Origin: Paracentrotus lividus
Taxonomy: Eukaryota > Echinodermata > Echinoidea > Camarodonta > Echinidae
DNA length: 64,000 nt
Direction: 5' to 3'
NCBI GenBank assembly: GCA_940671915.1
Contig: CALNVZ010003435.1
Span: 1,935,117-1,999,116, forward strand
The position numbers were made by a program, and so were the translations under genes. Below are positions 1 through 12,932 of the stretch, piece after piece; within the stretch, counting starts at the first letter, position 1, and the number at the start of each line of letters is the position of its first letter. The notes under the pieces were generated by a model. That model saw only the letters and a list, made by a program, of their open reading frames with translations. It made no database searches and had not been told where the DNA came from.

Positions 1-559
1 ACCAGTGTAAGATGAGATAACGTGATAGAATATTGATATCTTTTCGCTCTGTGATTCAATAAAAGACTTTTGTTTCGTCTCACCTTACAAGAACGTCAAT
101 CTCGCTTTATTTGAGAACTATAAATTGACAGATATACAGTCGTAAGGAAACGAAAACAAAGTTATCGTGAAGTAATAGGTGCGAGATAGTAAACACCAGA
201 ACTGTTATATGTAGAAAAATATTTATGATTGACCTGTTTTCTCGAGAAAAAAAGTTCAATCTTGAATAACACAATCATAAATATTTGAAATAAATGAATG
301 ACTTATTCCCTAATGTGTCTTTCCCTGTGATGTTTTATGTACAAGTATATATATCAAGATAGTTTTATTTGTCGTAGTAATTTATCTGTTGACAATTATT
401 ACACGATGACGATGTGATACTGTTTATGATCATCTGCATATTGTATTTGCAACACTAATTTTATAAATATTAACTCATGATGTCATCCTTTTCAAGGAGC
501 ACCTTGTACATGGTTGGGTTCATCTAATTCAGAGTCAAATTAGTTAAAGAGTTGGTTGC

Positions 560-2330
560 AACTTCTATATCAGGGGAAGATAAAAATGTTTGAGGGCGCC
601 AATACTTGTAAGCAATCTTGAAATCATACAAGTCGTATGTGTGCAGGGCACAATATAGATCCCCACTTGCAAATAGCCGTACGGTGGCGTCCTTTTCTCT
701 TTGCTTTTGATGAGAAGACATTTCCACCTTATTATTTTTCCCATTTGCAGAAGCCCTCCTTCGGCTTCATTATCGAACATTCTTACCGACTATGAAAGTC
801 ACAGGCCAACCCGCGCAGCGCTGATACACGATACAAACCCCCGGAGCTTCCCGCGAGGCTGCGTTAGCAAGACTATCAATAACAACACCGTAATGGCAAA
901 CTTAGGGGGAAAAACTTACATTAATGGCAAAATCAAGAGGAAAGTTAAGAGAGAGGGGCAGTATCGACATAAGAATCAGGCAGAATGGAAAACAAGGTAG
1001 TTACAAGGGGGAGGGGAAGAGAAGATATGAGAGGGTTAGAGAGATGGGAAGAGAAGGGAGAGAAATGAGGAAGAAAAGGAAAATGTGAGGAGTATAGAAA
1101 GACAGCTGTGATGTGGCTACCCGGAGGCACGCAGGGCTACAGCAGAAGTCTTTTCTAAAGTTTAGGTATCTCGGGTTTGTTCGGCATGCTTTTTCATTCT
1201 TGTTTTGCCTCAAGGATTAATCCGTTCTGAAAAATTCAACCCTTACTTCTTTTTCCTGTCGCGGGTATTTTTTCTTCGTCGACTGACCCGTATTTACCCG
1301 GGGGCGCGCCAGCAATCAGGATGGCTTGACGAATACACAGTAAAACTCGGCGTACACTACAGGGGGAGTTCAGGGAAGGACATCCCGGACACAGTCCAAA
1401 TCTTTCTTTAAAAAAAAAATCATGACAATTACGTGACATCACGGATTTTGATACCTTCAAAAAGATACACGACCAGTTTGAGTTCCAAGTTGCTACTTCT
1501 GACTACGATAGCCGAAGTTATGTACCATTTGTTGACTTACGGCATAAAGTTAACAAACTGCGACTGTTGGGAGCGGAGCTATTGTTGCTCAAAACCAACT
1601 CACTTGCCTTCTACCTGTTACAAACACGGATCGCCCACTTAGCTGAATCGACTCGGAAAAAAAAGTTTTTTTTCTTCCTTACTCAGGGTTTCTGAGGGGA
1701 AGATAAAAAGGAGAGAAGAAAGAACCTGGGGACACAAATCCCCTGTAACCCCGGCTCTGTAAGCCTATACACTTTTAATATAAGCATGGACGGTAGGCCC
1801 GTGTATTGTTGTTTGCCGTAAGAAAGAGAACAGTGGATGCCACGGCGTGGCCGGAGGCAAGATTTGTAATTATGCCGGTTCTCGTGAGACCCGCGCAGTG
1901 CGTGATGCCCGCTAGCGATTTCTGATCGCCGACGGCCCTGAATTCTCCACTCTCCGCCATCATTCGACGCGGCTCATGAGCCTCAGACATATTTTGCACC
2001 AAAATCGCTGCGTTTTACTTGCGAGAGAGACGTGCGACGTTGTGATTCTCCGCTAAAAACGACCAAAAACGCGGTAAGTTTGCAAATTGTTTGTATCTTT
2101 TACTTGTGACTTTGCGAAGAGTGTGTAAGTAGAAAAGAGGGATGGGGAAAAGACATGTGTCTCGGTGCGTCCATTCGTTGTGAAGGGAGGATTGACGAGA
2201 TACTTGTGGAAGTAGATTTTTGTTTGCTGCTTGCTCGTATACACGAAGCAGCCGATAAGCCATAGCATCACCTTCCAGCATGGGGGTTATATTCGTTCGT
2301 TCAAGCATTGGCTTCGTCGTTGACAAGGCA
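560..2330 (+). promoter_or_regulatory. GC-richer island; candidate promoter / noncoding first exon of the KCTD gene
   Basis: CpG dinucleotides are frequent here (for example 1270-1320 and 1860-1980), unlike the AT-rich flanks. A strong 5' splice-site match, GCG|GTAAGT, occurs with its GT at 2074-2075 on the + strand. It could end an untranslated first exon that splices to the acceptor at 12865-12866. This is inference: no TATA box or initiator was recognised, and the island could belong to another gene or be a repeat. Confidence 0.25.
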
Positions 2331-4649
2331 ATTTGCTTAGCAATGTCTTGACATCGCCAATCTTTCGCAGGGTATAGTCTTACGGGAATCCTTTCCTATC
2401 AAAAGTACAAGATTGAAACTAATCACTCTGTTTTGTTAAACTTTTCAGTTGATTAGAATTTCATTTCCACAATGTTCTCATCTTATGGAGATGACGAAAT
2501 GTTTTCTTCATAACATTTGACAAAATATTTAGGAAAAAAAATAAACACGTGGCGCTAATCTAAATTAAATAGTTGAAATCACTCCATGTGTTGGTATATC
2601 TCGCTGATATTATGGCGATATTGGCAGAAATTATTGTCTAAAATACATTGTGGAAGCGCAGGGCATTAATTTAACATATTCTGCACTCCTATATTGTCTC
2701 CACAGTTGCCAACATAATTATTTAGATATTATGGTGCCATGAGAAAACTCGAAAACCAGTTTTTGAGACTATACTTTCAAAAAGTCACTCCTTTTAAAAA
2801 TTAACTTCGAATTTATTTGATCATTAACGCCACATGGCAGCACATTCACACCTTTCTCTGATATATTTTTTTCCCTTCAAATTTAAGGAATTTTAGGATT
2901 TTGAGGAATTTCTGTATTCGCAAACTCTGATCAACGAATGTATAACTATCTTGCAGGATCGAATAATCCGAGTTCGAATGTTGAAGAAACATGATATTGA
3001 CTCGTTTAAAACCTTGGGAACATTTTTCTTGTAAACGTATATGTTTATTATTTCTTTATTTAACGAACCAAATTATCCCTAAAATATCCGGGCTGAAAAG
3101 ATACAAGTCGTGACAGGCGCTCGTTAAAATCATTCGATATAAACAATATTTATATATAGGCCTAATAAAATAAAATAAATTTAGATCACAATTATATTTT
3201 TGAGTGCAGAAGTTGCAGCGATAAGCATTCCATTTAATATAATTTTTCGATTGTAGATCGATGCTAGATGAGCGGGGTCAAACACCACGTACCTTGACTA
3301 TACATTGGTTGATGCGGTACGATCGTAAATGCTTTGATTGAATATTGACTTGAATAATTTCACAATTGTGAAGTCCTTTGTCGCCTACTATGAATAGGTC
3401 GTACAATCTGTGTAAATGTATCGACTATATACAGTCAGGAGACATATTATTGTTGATATCTGGCATGATGCGTAGATATATATTTAGTTTCTATTTCCAT
3501 TATTTTTTATGGCGCAATTATTTGCGTTTATTATGCGCTTTATAATATCGTCGAAAGAGGAAGCAAATTTATACATTGCGAATAATGATTGCACATCAAG
3601 CAATATTATTGTCTTTTTTCAATCGATGGCAACAAATCGTATATAAATAATTTGATAATAAAATATTCATGCTATTGCCACAAAATAGAAAGCTAATAAA
3701 CAATGCAAACAACGTTGAACTATATAGGCTAACATTATTATTTAGAAGGAAGATAAAAATATGTAGTAGACGCATTTTTTCATTTGTTTATGTAAAAGCA
3801 ATGCAGCTTATCAACTATAATTTTTTTAATAAACATGAAACAATAAGAATATGAATTTCCATATATCATTTCCTGAATGATGACCCACTCAAAACAAACA
3901 TTGGGAAAAGATGATCGATGGATGATAAACGGTTTGAATATGCGAACTATGACCCGAAGTAGTTTTTATTAAACCAAGCAAAATTAAGGAAGCGAGGAAA
4001 GGGTGGGCGAAACAGGGCTTTAAAGAATTTGATTCATATTTGGATAGCCCACAATATGATTTATTAATCATATGAATGAATGTCTCTCAATCCTCTGAAA
4101 CAAACATGCGATCTTTGACTTGTTTGGGAATATTTTCAGGATGTAAAAAAAGGGTTGAATTTACGACTGAATTTTCTTCTGTTTAAAGATTGATTTGACT
4201 GCTCAACTACCCACCCACATGTTGATTCACGTGAACGCACATGATAATAATAATAGTGTAACAACGTGCATTTTTTGTTTTGTCATTCATGTCATTAGCG
4301 GGAAAAATCCTTTTGATATTTGAGGATTTTAGTTTGTGTATAATAGGCCTAAATGTAGTATTTTCGATATATCGCATGCTAATGATAATAACAATTCGTT
4401 CCGTTATTATTCAAATTGCTTCTTCATTAAACATCATGATTTTAAAAGAACAAGCACATTATTATAACCATTATATCATATTATTAGCTTATTTAGCTCG
4501 AGGACCATCAATAGTCATATGTTAACATGGTTAACTATTATTACTGATTTACACCATCTTCATTTCTTTATTTTTAAATTGAAACTGTGATTATCATTAA
4601 CAAAATTATACCTGTTCTTAATTTCATCATTAATACATTATGATAATAA

Positions 4650-4980
4650 TATAGGTTTTCCCGGTCGATTTTAAACTCTTTTCAATCGAATTCGTTAATG
4701 TTCAGTCAATTTAAACGATACCTTCCCGGAGCGGGGCTATCGGTAATGTAAGTTAACGTTTAGAGCAATCGATTTCGTTTATGTTCTTTCGTAATCGTTA
4801 ATGATCATTCGTATTCGTTTATGTGCGATCAAAAGTGTTTATGTGCAGTGACCTTCGTCAATGTGCATGAAATCAAATTCGTGCGATCAATTTAAACATT
4901 TCCCAGCTGTAAAAAGGAAATAGAGGTGAGCTTCCAGCAGTCAAATTCGTTTTTAGGCATGCAATTTAAAACGTTTTAGG
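4650..4980. repeat. Dispersed repeat with internal degenerate 20-bp units (copy 1)
   Basis: The start (TAGGTTTTCCCGGTC, then TTTAAACGATACCT and GAGCGGGGCTATCGGT) recurs at 13851-13950. Between about 4755 and 4960 there is a degenerate tandem motif around TTCGTTTATGTKC, repeated about every 20-25 bases. No coding capacity is visible. It is probably a nonautonomous element fragment. Confidence 0.55.
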
Positions 4981-5044
4981 CCTATCCGTGTGAACACACG
5001 AAGCAAGGGGGTGGCGCCCATGGTAAACACAAAATAAATTTATA

Positions 5045-5830
5045 AGCAATAATTTTTATTCAGAGGCTGCGGAAAGAATTTGAAAGTGGGGGGGGGCACT
5101 TTTTCTGAAAAGGGGGCCCTTTACCTCAGTGGCATAATGAGCAAAATTTATGGGATAGGGAGGGGCTGGGTGTAAAAGTAGTATTTTAATCTATTATGCT
5201 GTTCAATATATTGATTTTTTGAGAGAATAAAAGTGCCCCCTTTTAAAAGAAAAATTTACATTTTGGAGTTTAAGCAACATTTAAAGCTTAAGCAACATTA
5301 CAGTTTTATACACACTTAAAGCAAAGTTTAAAATTATTGCCCCCATGATAATGTTAAATACCAATTGCAAATAGATTTACATGTTTTAAATGATTTTTAA
5401 AAACATAAGTGCTAGAAAGGGCATTAAAAATACGTTTAGAGGGATGTAAATAGGCCTATGTGCTTCTGACAACACTTTACAATAGTTGCCTCCGGCAGCA
5501 GGGTAATTGGTCTCATGCGTATTGCTTGGTATTCCCTTTTTATGGGAGGTCGCATAGCGACCGCGCGGAAAAATTTGGGTTTAAAAAAAGAAACTATGGA
5601 GGAAAAAGGGTTCTTTTTTAGTAACAAGAGTGCCCCCTTTTTACCAAAAAAAAAAAAAAGTTGTCCGTGGGCCTTTCAAAAAGTCTAAAAAAAATTTTTG
5701 TTTAATAATGTGAAAAGTGTCCTTTGTAGCCAAGAAAAAAGGGCACTTTTGGTAACGAAAAGGGACAATTTGTTATTTTTTTTTTGCGGCATTGAGTCAT
5801 CCAGAACATCAGCATGTAACGGTCGCAGGG
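5045..5830. repeat. Dispersed repeat with G/C-run ends, family shared with 9640-10100
   Basis: It contains repeated GGGGGCACTTTT / AAAGTGCCCCC motifs. Around 5540-5590, the block carrying GGTCGCATAGCGACC next to AAAAATTTGGG matches the reverse complement of 9860-9905. These are therefore two copies of one family in opposite orientations. No open frame is recognisable. Confidence 0.5.
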
Positions 5831-6599
5831 GTACGGTTTATTGGTCAATATTGTCGATCTTGCATCTTTTCTCTCTCTTTTTTTTTCCTTTCCCTTTTTT
5901 TTTTTTTTTTTTTGCTAGGTGATGGGGGCCGCGCCTGTCTACGAGCTAGTTGGTCTAATCTGAATTTCATGTGTACATACTTGATCTAAATTTGTGACTT
6001 GGTCTATTGACCATTTCAGGCGTGGATCCAGGGGTCCAGCGGGAAGCCCCCCACCCCCCCCACGGCCCCCAGAAAAAAAAAGAGGAAATGGTAGAAAAAA
6101 AGATTGCCGACCCGACTGACCAATCTAAATGCCCACCTCCCCCCCCCCCGCCCCCCCATATGGCCGTTACATGATGACCTTGGTGATGGCCGAACGCGAG
6201 AGAATTTTTAACACCCCCCCCCTACCCTCCATCATGTATTTTCTAATGCATAAGAGTGAGGATTGGGGGCTGCGCACCCTACTTTGTTTTATTACACATT
6301 AGTTTTGGTTTTTATTGGTGTTTTTTGTAAACATTTCCGTTTTCTGAGAGACATAGTTTTTTAATTCATTTCTTGATAAAAACGCCAAAACATTATAATC
6401 AGCTTAATGTTTTTTGTTTTTGTTTTGGTTTTGTTTTGTCTATGTTTGTGTGTGCGTATGTGTTTCCAAGTCTCAAAGGCCTCCCCCTTCCCCCATGATC
6501 GAGCCTCTTTTCCTGACAAAAACACTCACGGCCCCCTCCTAAATTTTAATTTTTTACCCCGAACCTAACATTCTAATTTGCATACAGTATATTTCTAAC

Positions 6600-6892
6600 C
6601 TGGATGGCCTCAAAACGAATTTGAAATTCAACCAGAAGACGGGAATTTTACGAATGGGGACGAATTGAGGAACAATATGAACTGACGCGACTGCTCACTA
6701 CCAGCAATTCGTCCGCGCAATTTGCAATTGGATTGAACGGTTTTGATTTTTGTCTCACATAACGAAATTTGCAATTGCAGATTTTGAATCGCCAGAGATC
6801 ACATTTCCGGACGAAAGCGCTTCGAGAAAGAAATTGTAAAATTGACCTGGTAGATTAGTTTTAAACTTGACCGGGGAAACCTTATAATAAAA
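6600..6892. repeat. Fragment of the TTATAGGTTTTCCCGGTC repeat family (other end)
   Basis: The sequence GATCACATTTCCGGACGAAAG (6797-6817) recurs with changes at 13977-13997. The fragment ends in TTGACCGGGGAAACCTTATAA, the reverse complement of the family's outer end seen at 13850. This suggests a terminal-inverted-repeat element whose copies are internally deleted. Confidence 0.5.
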
Positions 6893-8742
6893 AACATCGG
6901 TCAATCAATCATCGAATATCTGTCATCACATATGTATGACGTACAGAGTGAGTGCCTTTGATTTGTTCAATATATCGGAATCGAGGTTAATAAATTGAAA
7001 ATAAATTCGGATGAAAATTTGTCTCAGACTTCTATTCTTAAAATAAATCCCATCCAATCTAGTACAACTCAAAGGTCTTAAGTCTGAATCATTGTGATAT
7101 GTAGAGAAAAGTTGAAATGTAATTTAGTCACATTGCTTGTGGGAGGAATATCCGCACCTTAACGTACATTCGCAAATCGGCAACATCTCACTTTCTTTTC
7201 ATTCTTTTTAAAAATAAAAATATCGTTCACATATTCTAAAATCAACATATGAAGTCATATTTCATATGCCATTTGGTAAAACGCTGTAGCCCTGCGGAAT
7301 TAGTATCCGTACTTCATTAAGCATCCGCAAATCGGCAACACATGTAGGCGTCTATGCATCATGAAAAATGAGTTTATGCAATCTATCATATAGCCCAGAG
7401 GCAAGATTTAGAGGAAATTGTAAAGGATGCATTTATGCGAACTCATTCCAAAGAAGGACTGGATATAGCTCGAGTAGAATAAACTAAATGCTAATCTCTT
7501 TCACTCCATTTCTCTCCCTCTCTCTTTCACTCTTTCTTCCTCTATCGGCACTCTACTTCTCTTTCTGTCGGGTTTTTCGATAGATTGATATCATCAAAGA
7601 AAATAGGGGCGGCAACAAACTCATTATGAGTGTATAACGAGAGTTGCATGGTCATACGCTTTTCAATGTGGATGAATACTGATTTATTTTACCAAACAAG
7701 AATGCATGCCCTAGATTATTATGTAGACTATTGGAAGGACATTGTCAGGCATTAATTATAGCATTTTATATATATATATAGATATATGATTATCTAATAT
7801 TTCTATCCGATGTTTAAAATAAAATATGAAATTTTCACGAATAGTGTTCCATGAGACCATGCCTTGTATTTTTTCTACAATACAAATACAATTATATTGT
7901 AACAACATTTTAAAATTCGACATATGCAATTACATTATTGTGTATTATACTATATCGGAGTAGACATCAAAATATACAAAATTATACATTCATAAATCAT
8001 CAGATACCGTTGATAGAAGACTATGTTTTTTCTACAATACCGGGGCTGATGACATGTTATTGGCAAAAAATAATGACTTTAACCCGGGGCAATATTATTT
8101 TTGCCGACACCGCCGTTAGCAACAAGGTTGTTATTTCCTCTTTTAAAGCCGTTTTGAATTATTGTTAAAATTGCTGCTGATATGTTTCAAGTGCATTTCA
8201 AACATAAAATCTTAGGGATCCGTGGGATTTTTTTTTTTTCGTAGTTATTTTACTTTTTGAAATGACTGATAGATAATTGCATTCCATTTCAATTACGCGC
8301 TTGAAAAGTTTAAAGGATTTGAAGAGTTTGAATGCGTCATCAAAAAGAGATTATATATTTCATAACATATTGTTGTGAAAATTGTGTTATTTTATGATTA
8401 CCTTTAGTTACCTGAATTGTTAACGTATTATGTATATTGCAAAGTCAAGATTATGTCATTGCTTTCTGTCGCATTAACTAGATATTGACTCAAACTGCCA
8501 ACTTAATTACCATCTTAATAATGCCATGGTGATCAAACTTTTCTGCATCAACCAATCATAAAGAAGGTCTCATATCAACCAATTAGAAACCTTTATCAAC
8601 TAATCCAAATATTCAAATGCATATTATTAATTACAGATTCACCAATGACCTCAGTGTGCGACTCGCGGGGACACAGCCCACTCAGACCAACCACAGAATA
8701 TACAGATCCAAAGGTAATGATATTCAGGTAGTATATTATACA

Positions 8743-8743
<1 letters not shown>

Positions 8744-8783
<40 letters not shown>
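8744..8783. repeat. (TA)n microsatellite
   Basis: About 20 uninterrupted TA dinucleotides. Confidence 0.95.
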
Positions 8784-8787
<4 letters not shown>

Positions 8788-8863
8788 CCACTATTGGGTG
8801 TATGTGAAGAGGTTTTGGCCGAAAAGGTGTCGAAGCAGATTTGCAGAGCGAATATGCATTTAC

Positions 8864-8940
8864 CTTTAGTGCTTTCCGCTACCTGACGATAAGCCCAAAG
8901 GAGAGGGTGTGAAACCTCCGGTAGCGAAAGCCACTAAAAG
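8864..8940. repeat. Short foldback (hairpin) element
   Basis: CTTTAGTGCTTTCCGCTACC (8864-8883) is mirrored as an inverted repeat by GGTAGCGAAAGCCACTAAAAG (8920-8940), with a 36-base spacer. The size fits a small foldback element or its terminal repeats. Confidence 0.7.
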
Positions 8941-9639
8941 AAATGTATAATATATTTTTATTTTATTATTTTCAATTTTTTTTTTATTGATAAAGCAAAA
9001 CAATAACAGATTTTAAGACCTGCCTGATACAACATTCAGTAGTTACTTGCGCGAAATCTTAATGGGATTTGTCACTTCAACGACACCCCCTTTTCTTTTG
9101 AAAAGTAAAAAGTGAGAAAGGAGAAAAGGAACAAATAAACAAATGCTTATTCCTTGAGATAATAGTCAAAATTTACTGAGCGCCATTATAACTAAAACCG
9201 CCCCCCTCCACTGGTGCACATGTGAGCCAATCAAAGTCAAGATGTCTGCTCCGATCCAATGATAAGCCATTTAGAACTTTAACTCGTATTAAATATAGAG
9301 ATCAAGTTATCCTGGATACCATTCTTTGCATCTTTCTGTCAGCCAATCAGGATCGAGCTTTTTACTATACCTTACTTGCATCTCCTGTATTGGCCCATCA
9401 GAATCAAGTTTTTTGTTGGAGTATGCAGTTTATACTGTATACATCATTATGACCAGTGACGTTGGATTATGATAACTAAATTAATCAGAAAAAAATGTAT
9501 TTAATTGGATGTTTTATAACCGAAGAGCAATTCCGTTGATATAAATTTTGAGTAACTTACATGCAGTATACAACGTGGTAATAAAATACTAGCGTACAGA
9601 TGAAAATTGCGTGTTTTTTAAATACTTACAGCTGCCTTA

Positions 9640-10100
9640 GCAACAGAGGCGGCGAAACCGGGGGAGCAGGGGGGGGGGGCACAATGCCCTCCGCTTTTTC
9701 ATCGACCCCAAAAGAGCTCCTTTTCTTAGCTTTAAAAAAAAAGACCTTTTATACTAAAAAAGGAAGTCTTTCAGACTTCTGAAAAGTCCCATGGACAATT
9801 TTTATTTTATTTTTAAGGGGGCACTTTTGATACTTAAAAGTGACCTTCTTTACCCCCAAATAAACCCCAAATTTTCCTGCTAGGTCGCTATGCAACCTCG
9901 CACTAAGTAACAAACAATAAGTATAAAAAGTTTGGACCCAATACCCTCTGCTAGAGACAAACCTTGGGAGAGGGTGTTGTCGACAAAATTTGAAGAATTC
10001 GTGTAGTTGTGTGGGGGCTAGTTTGTGGGAGGGCTTGGGGCCTGCATCCCTCAAAACTTTCCACAGCAAAAAATTGTGGATCTGTTTTACCGGGCTTTTA
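9640..10100. repeat. Dispersed repeat, inverted relative to 5045-5830
   Basis: Contains GGAGCAGGGGGGGGGGGCAC at its left side and GGTCGCTATGCAACC beside CCCCAAATTTTCC. It matches the 5.5-kb element on the opposite strand. The 119-aa minus-strand open frame at 9749-10108 is a by-product of this repeat and has no recognisable domain. Confidence 0.5.
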
Positions 10101-11120
10101 TTTAACAAAACCTATAAAGTGTATCTTCAACATGGATACTAAATAGTGTCTATATAATGCACAATTAACTCAGATTTCGAGCTCAAAATTCTCGGCTCAC
10201 GCTTAGCGCTCGTGGGGTTTATAATGAACAATAATTATCATCAATCTTTAGTTTAAAAATTTCGGCTCGCGCTTCGCGCTCGCGTTACTTTTTCATTACT
10301 AAATGAACAGTAAAAACAAACCATTAAAGTTCTTAAAAGCATAATTTTAAAGGCATTTAAGAGAGTTGTCAAGGATATTTAAAAACACGATCCATACATG
10401 TTTGCTCTACATCTATAGAACTCCATTGACTTATATGTTAATTTGAAATAAACGATTTATTGATTTGCAATCCCTTTCTAGAACGGTATGTTAACATATT
10501 CCAAACGGATATTTCACAATTTTCTAGGAAACATTAGTCAATATATATATCGCTCATATCAAGGGCTTTCCGTTTCGGCCCCGTCTTGACGTCCAAATAA
10601 TTCATCGGTCTGCAATGACTCGGAAAGATAATGTTACTGTCACATCTCTACGCTGAAACAGATTTGTGTAACATCAACAAAACTGAGACGATATCTGATA
10701 CGGGATTATGATGCACTAATGCTCTCTTATTCCTTCTCTCTCATTTACTCCGACAAAGTTAATGCACGCTTTCTTACAAAGCGTCTCTCGTATGCAACAA
10801 CGCTGAACGTATTACATTTCTTTCCAATATATTTCATCATCGTTAAAGCATGTCAGTGGAAACTTTGTAACTTTCTAATTTTCAGACGCCTGAATAAATA
10901 AATCCAAATGAATCGCGTGTTATCTGGCCCAGGGCAAAGAAAACATAAAATTTTCAAAAACATCGGACTAAGCTTGAGGCTTGCCAGCGTCTATGTTTTC
11001 TATAGGGGGAGTTTTGGCGCTATTTAGGCCCGTTGGTATTATTCGAGGGGATTATGAAGTGAAGAAGAATGACAGATTGGGGGTTAAAACATTCCCCTTT
11101 ATTTCTCTTCTTATTCTTCT

Positions 11121-11204
11121 TCATCACTATCATCACCAGCATCACCATCATCATCATCATCATTATCATCATCATCATCATCATCTTCTTCATCATCATC
11201 GTCC
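11121..11204. repeat. (CAT)n / (ATC)n microsatellite
   Basis: Imperfect trinucleotide run; its translation gives only poly-His or poly-Ile. Confidence 0.9.
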
Positions 11205-12166
11205 TGAAAACTAAAGCCGTTTTAGCGGGAAAAATTAATACATCCCTGAAAAATGTAAGACTCCAACATTCATGGTGTCTGCATGTTTTTGATAAAATAT
11301 TATATAGGCTTGCGTTCCGGATCGTCGAATTCTGAATACAAAAGATAATTCATCCTTGAAAGCGAAAGCTGAAAATGAAAAATATTCAATTTTTGAACTC
11401 ATTATTCCCTTACTATTAAATTCGCTTAAATGTTTTGTTTTTTTTTTCTGTTGGTAGCATGTATATTCAATTAGTAAAAATATAGGGGCACACGCCTTTT
11501 TGCCCCCCCCCCGATCCGCAACTACTTATACACAGATTTTTTTATATACCTTATTAAAAAAAAAACACATTCAATAACCTTATCAAGACAGAGGTATTTT
11601 GATCGTTCACAGGCCCAAGAAGGGGGGGGGGGGGTGGCACATTGTGCCCCTCCATGTTTTTAATAATAATTTTCCCGATCAATTTTATATTTTTCATATT
11701 GGTAGAGTAACTCAAGCTCTACAATTTTGTACCACTAAAATTTCTCAAGGTTGTCATTTGCAGTTGAATAAAGAAATACGTTTTTAAAATGCACACAACT
11801 TGCATTAAATCAGTTTAACTCTCTCTAATAGCAGTTTGATCATAAATCGTTACAAGTATTCTTTATGATTCATTCATTATTCGTTCATCTATTAAAAATG
11901 TTCAAGATTGTCAAGTATGGGCGCTTTATGCTCCTAAAAAAAAAACACGCAATTTTACCACAAAGAGGGCGTTTTGTGCAATTAACTAAAATAATTGAAA
12001 TATATCGGTGAATTGCAAAGAATAAACTCACTTGAAAAATTAGAAATGTGAAAATTCAGTATTTCGATATTTTTCTATTATTTATTGTTTTGACGCCATT
12101 TTTTCAAATGAAAAATCTTTGTGTACCTCTTTCGTTCTCTCAGTTCGCTTTTTCTCTTCCCATCTC

Positions 12167-12255
12167 CTGTCTCTCTTTCTCTCTCTCTCTTTCTCTCTCC
12201 ATCTCCCACTGACTTTATTTTTCTGTATTTTATTTTTTTTATGAGGGGTCTCTTA

Positions 12256-12290
<35 letters not shown>

Positions 12291-12291
12291 A
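12167..12291. repeat. (CT)n microsatellites
   Basis: Two CT runs (about 12167-12200 and 12268-12290) separated by unique sequence and a C run. Confidence 0.85.
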
Positions 12292-12866
12292 GCATCCTCT
12301 CTTTCTATCTATCTCTCCGTCTTTTCCCCATGAAGCTCCCTATAGGCCACGCCCTTAGGCTAAGAGTTTCAGCTGTCAGTCCAGCAGCACTCATCTGAAA
12401 GACATTTTGCAAAAAGAAAAATGAATGTGAATATAATAGTAGCATACCACTTTCATATAGCGCATATCAATACACATGTAAGTCCCTATGTGTCCATAAC
12501 CTATATATTGTACATATATATTTGTATTGTACCTTTGTATTATTTTTTTTGTCAGTGAATCAAGGACTTGAAGTCCCTTTTCCCCTCCAGAAAACAGACA
12601 CAAATGAAAAATCGAATAAAAGAGCGCGCGAAGCGCGCGCTGAAATTTTGTAATTCTCAAATAACTCAAATTAGATGAGTTTAATTTAAATACCGAATTT
12701 CGATGATTTCCCCAGGTATAAATATTATAATTTTACATTTGTTAAGAACATATTTTGGGATATAAAACACCTGGAAAGATGGCTTCAAATATGAATATGG
12801 AAAGTTTCCTTTGAAGGAAAGAATATTAATTATTGTTCATTATCAATATTTTCTCTGTCTTTGTAG

Positions 12867-12932
12867 ATGTCGAATGGAAAGAGTTCATCTGACTTTTCGT
12901 CCCCCTATGCTATGGAAATCGGTGATCAGAAG
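12867..12932 (+). CDS. kctd1/kctd15: KCTD gene, first coding exon (22 codons)
   Basis: The pyrimidine-rich acceptor TTTGTAG is followed at once by ATG; the exon ends AAG|GTGAGT. It encodes MSNGKSSSDFSSPYAMEIGD plus QK and leaves phase 0, matching the next exon. Since the ATG abuts the acceptor, the upstream exon is probably noncoding. If it carried an open in-frame end, this Met could be internal. An alternative start in exon 2 (Met at 21750) is possible. Confidence 0.75.

Larger units (their letters stand above)
1..12866. other. 5' flank or upstream intron of the KCTD gene; no coding gene recognised
   Basis: No open reading frame here resembles a known protein. About 560-2330 is richer in G+C and CpG than its surroundings and includes a polypurine tract at about 1000-1090. 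The rest is AT-rich and holds repeat remnants (4650-4980, 5045-5830, 6600-6890, 9640-10100), microsatellites and poly-C/poly-G runs. Because the first KCTD coding exon begins at a splice acceptor, part of this stretch must be intron or 5' UTR of that gene. Exactly which part cannot be read from the sequence. Confidence 0.6.

Noticed and set aside
9749-10108. 119-aa minus-strand frame
   Set aside because: Lies in a dispersed repeat; the equivalent sequence in the 5.5-kb copy is not open and no protein family is recognisable.
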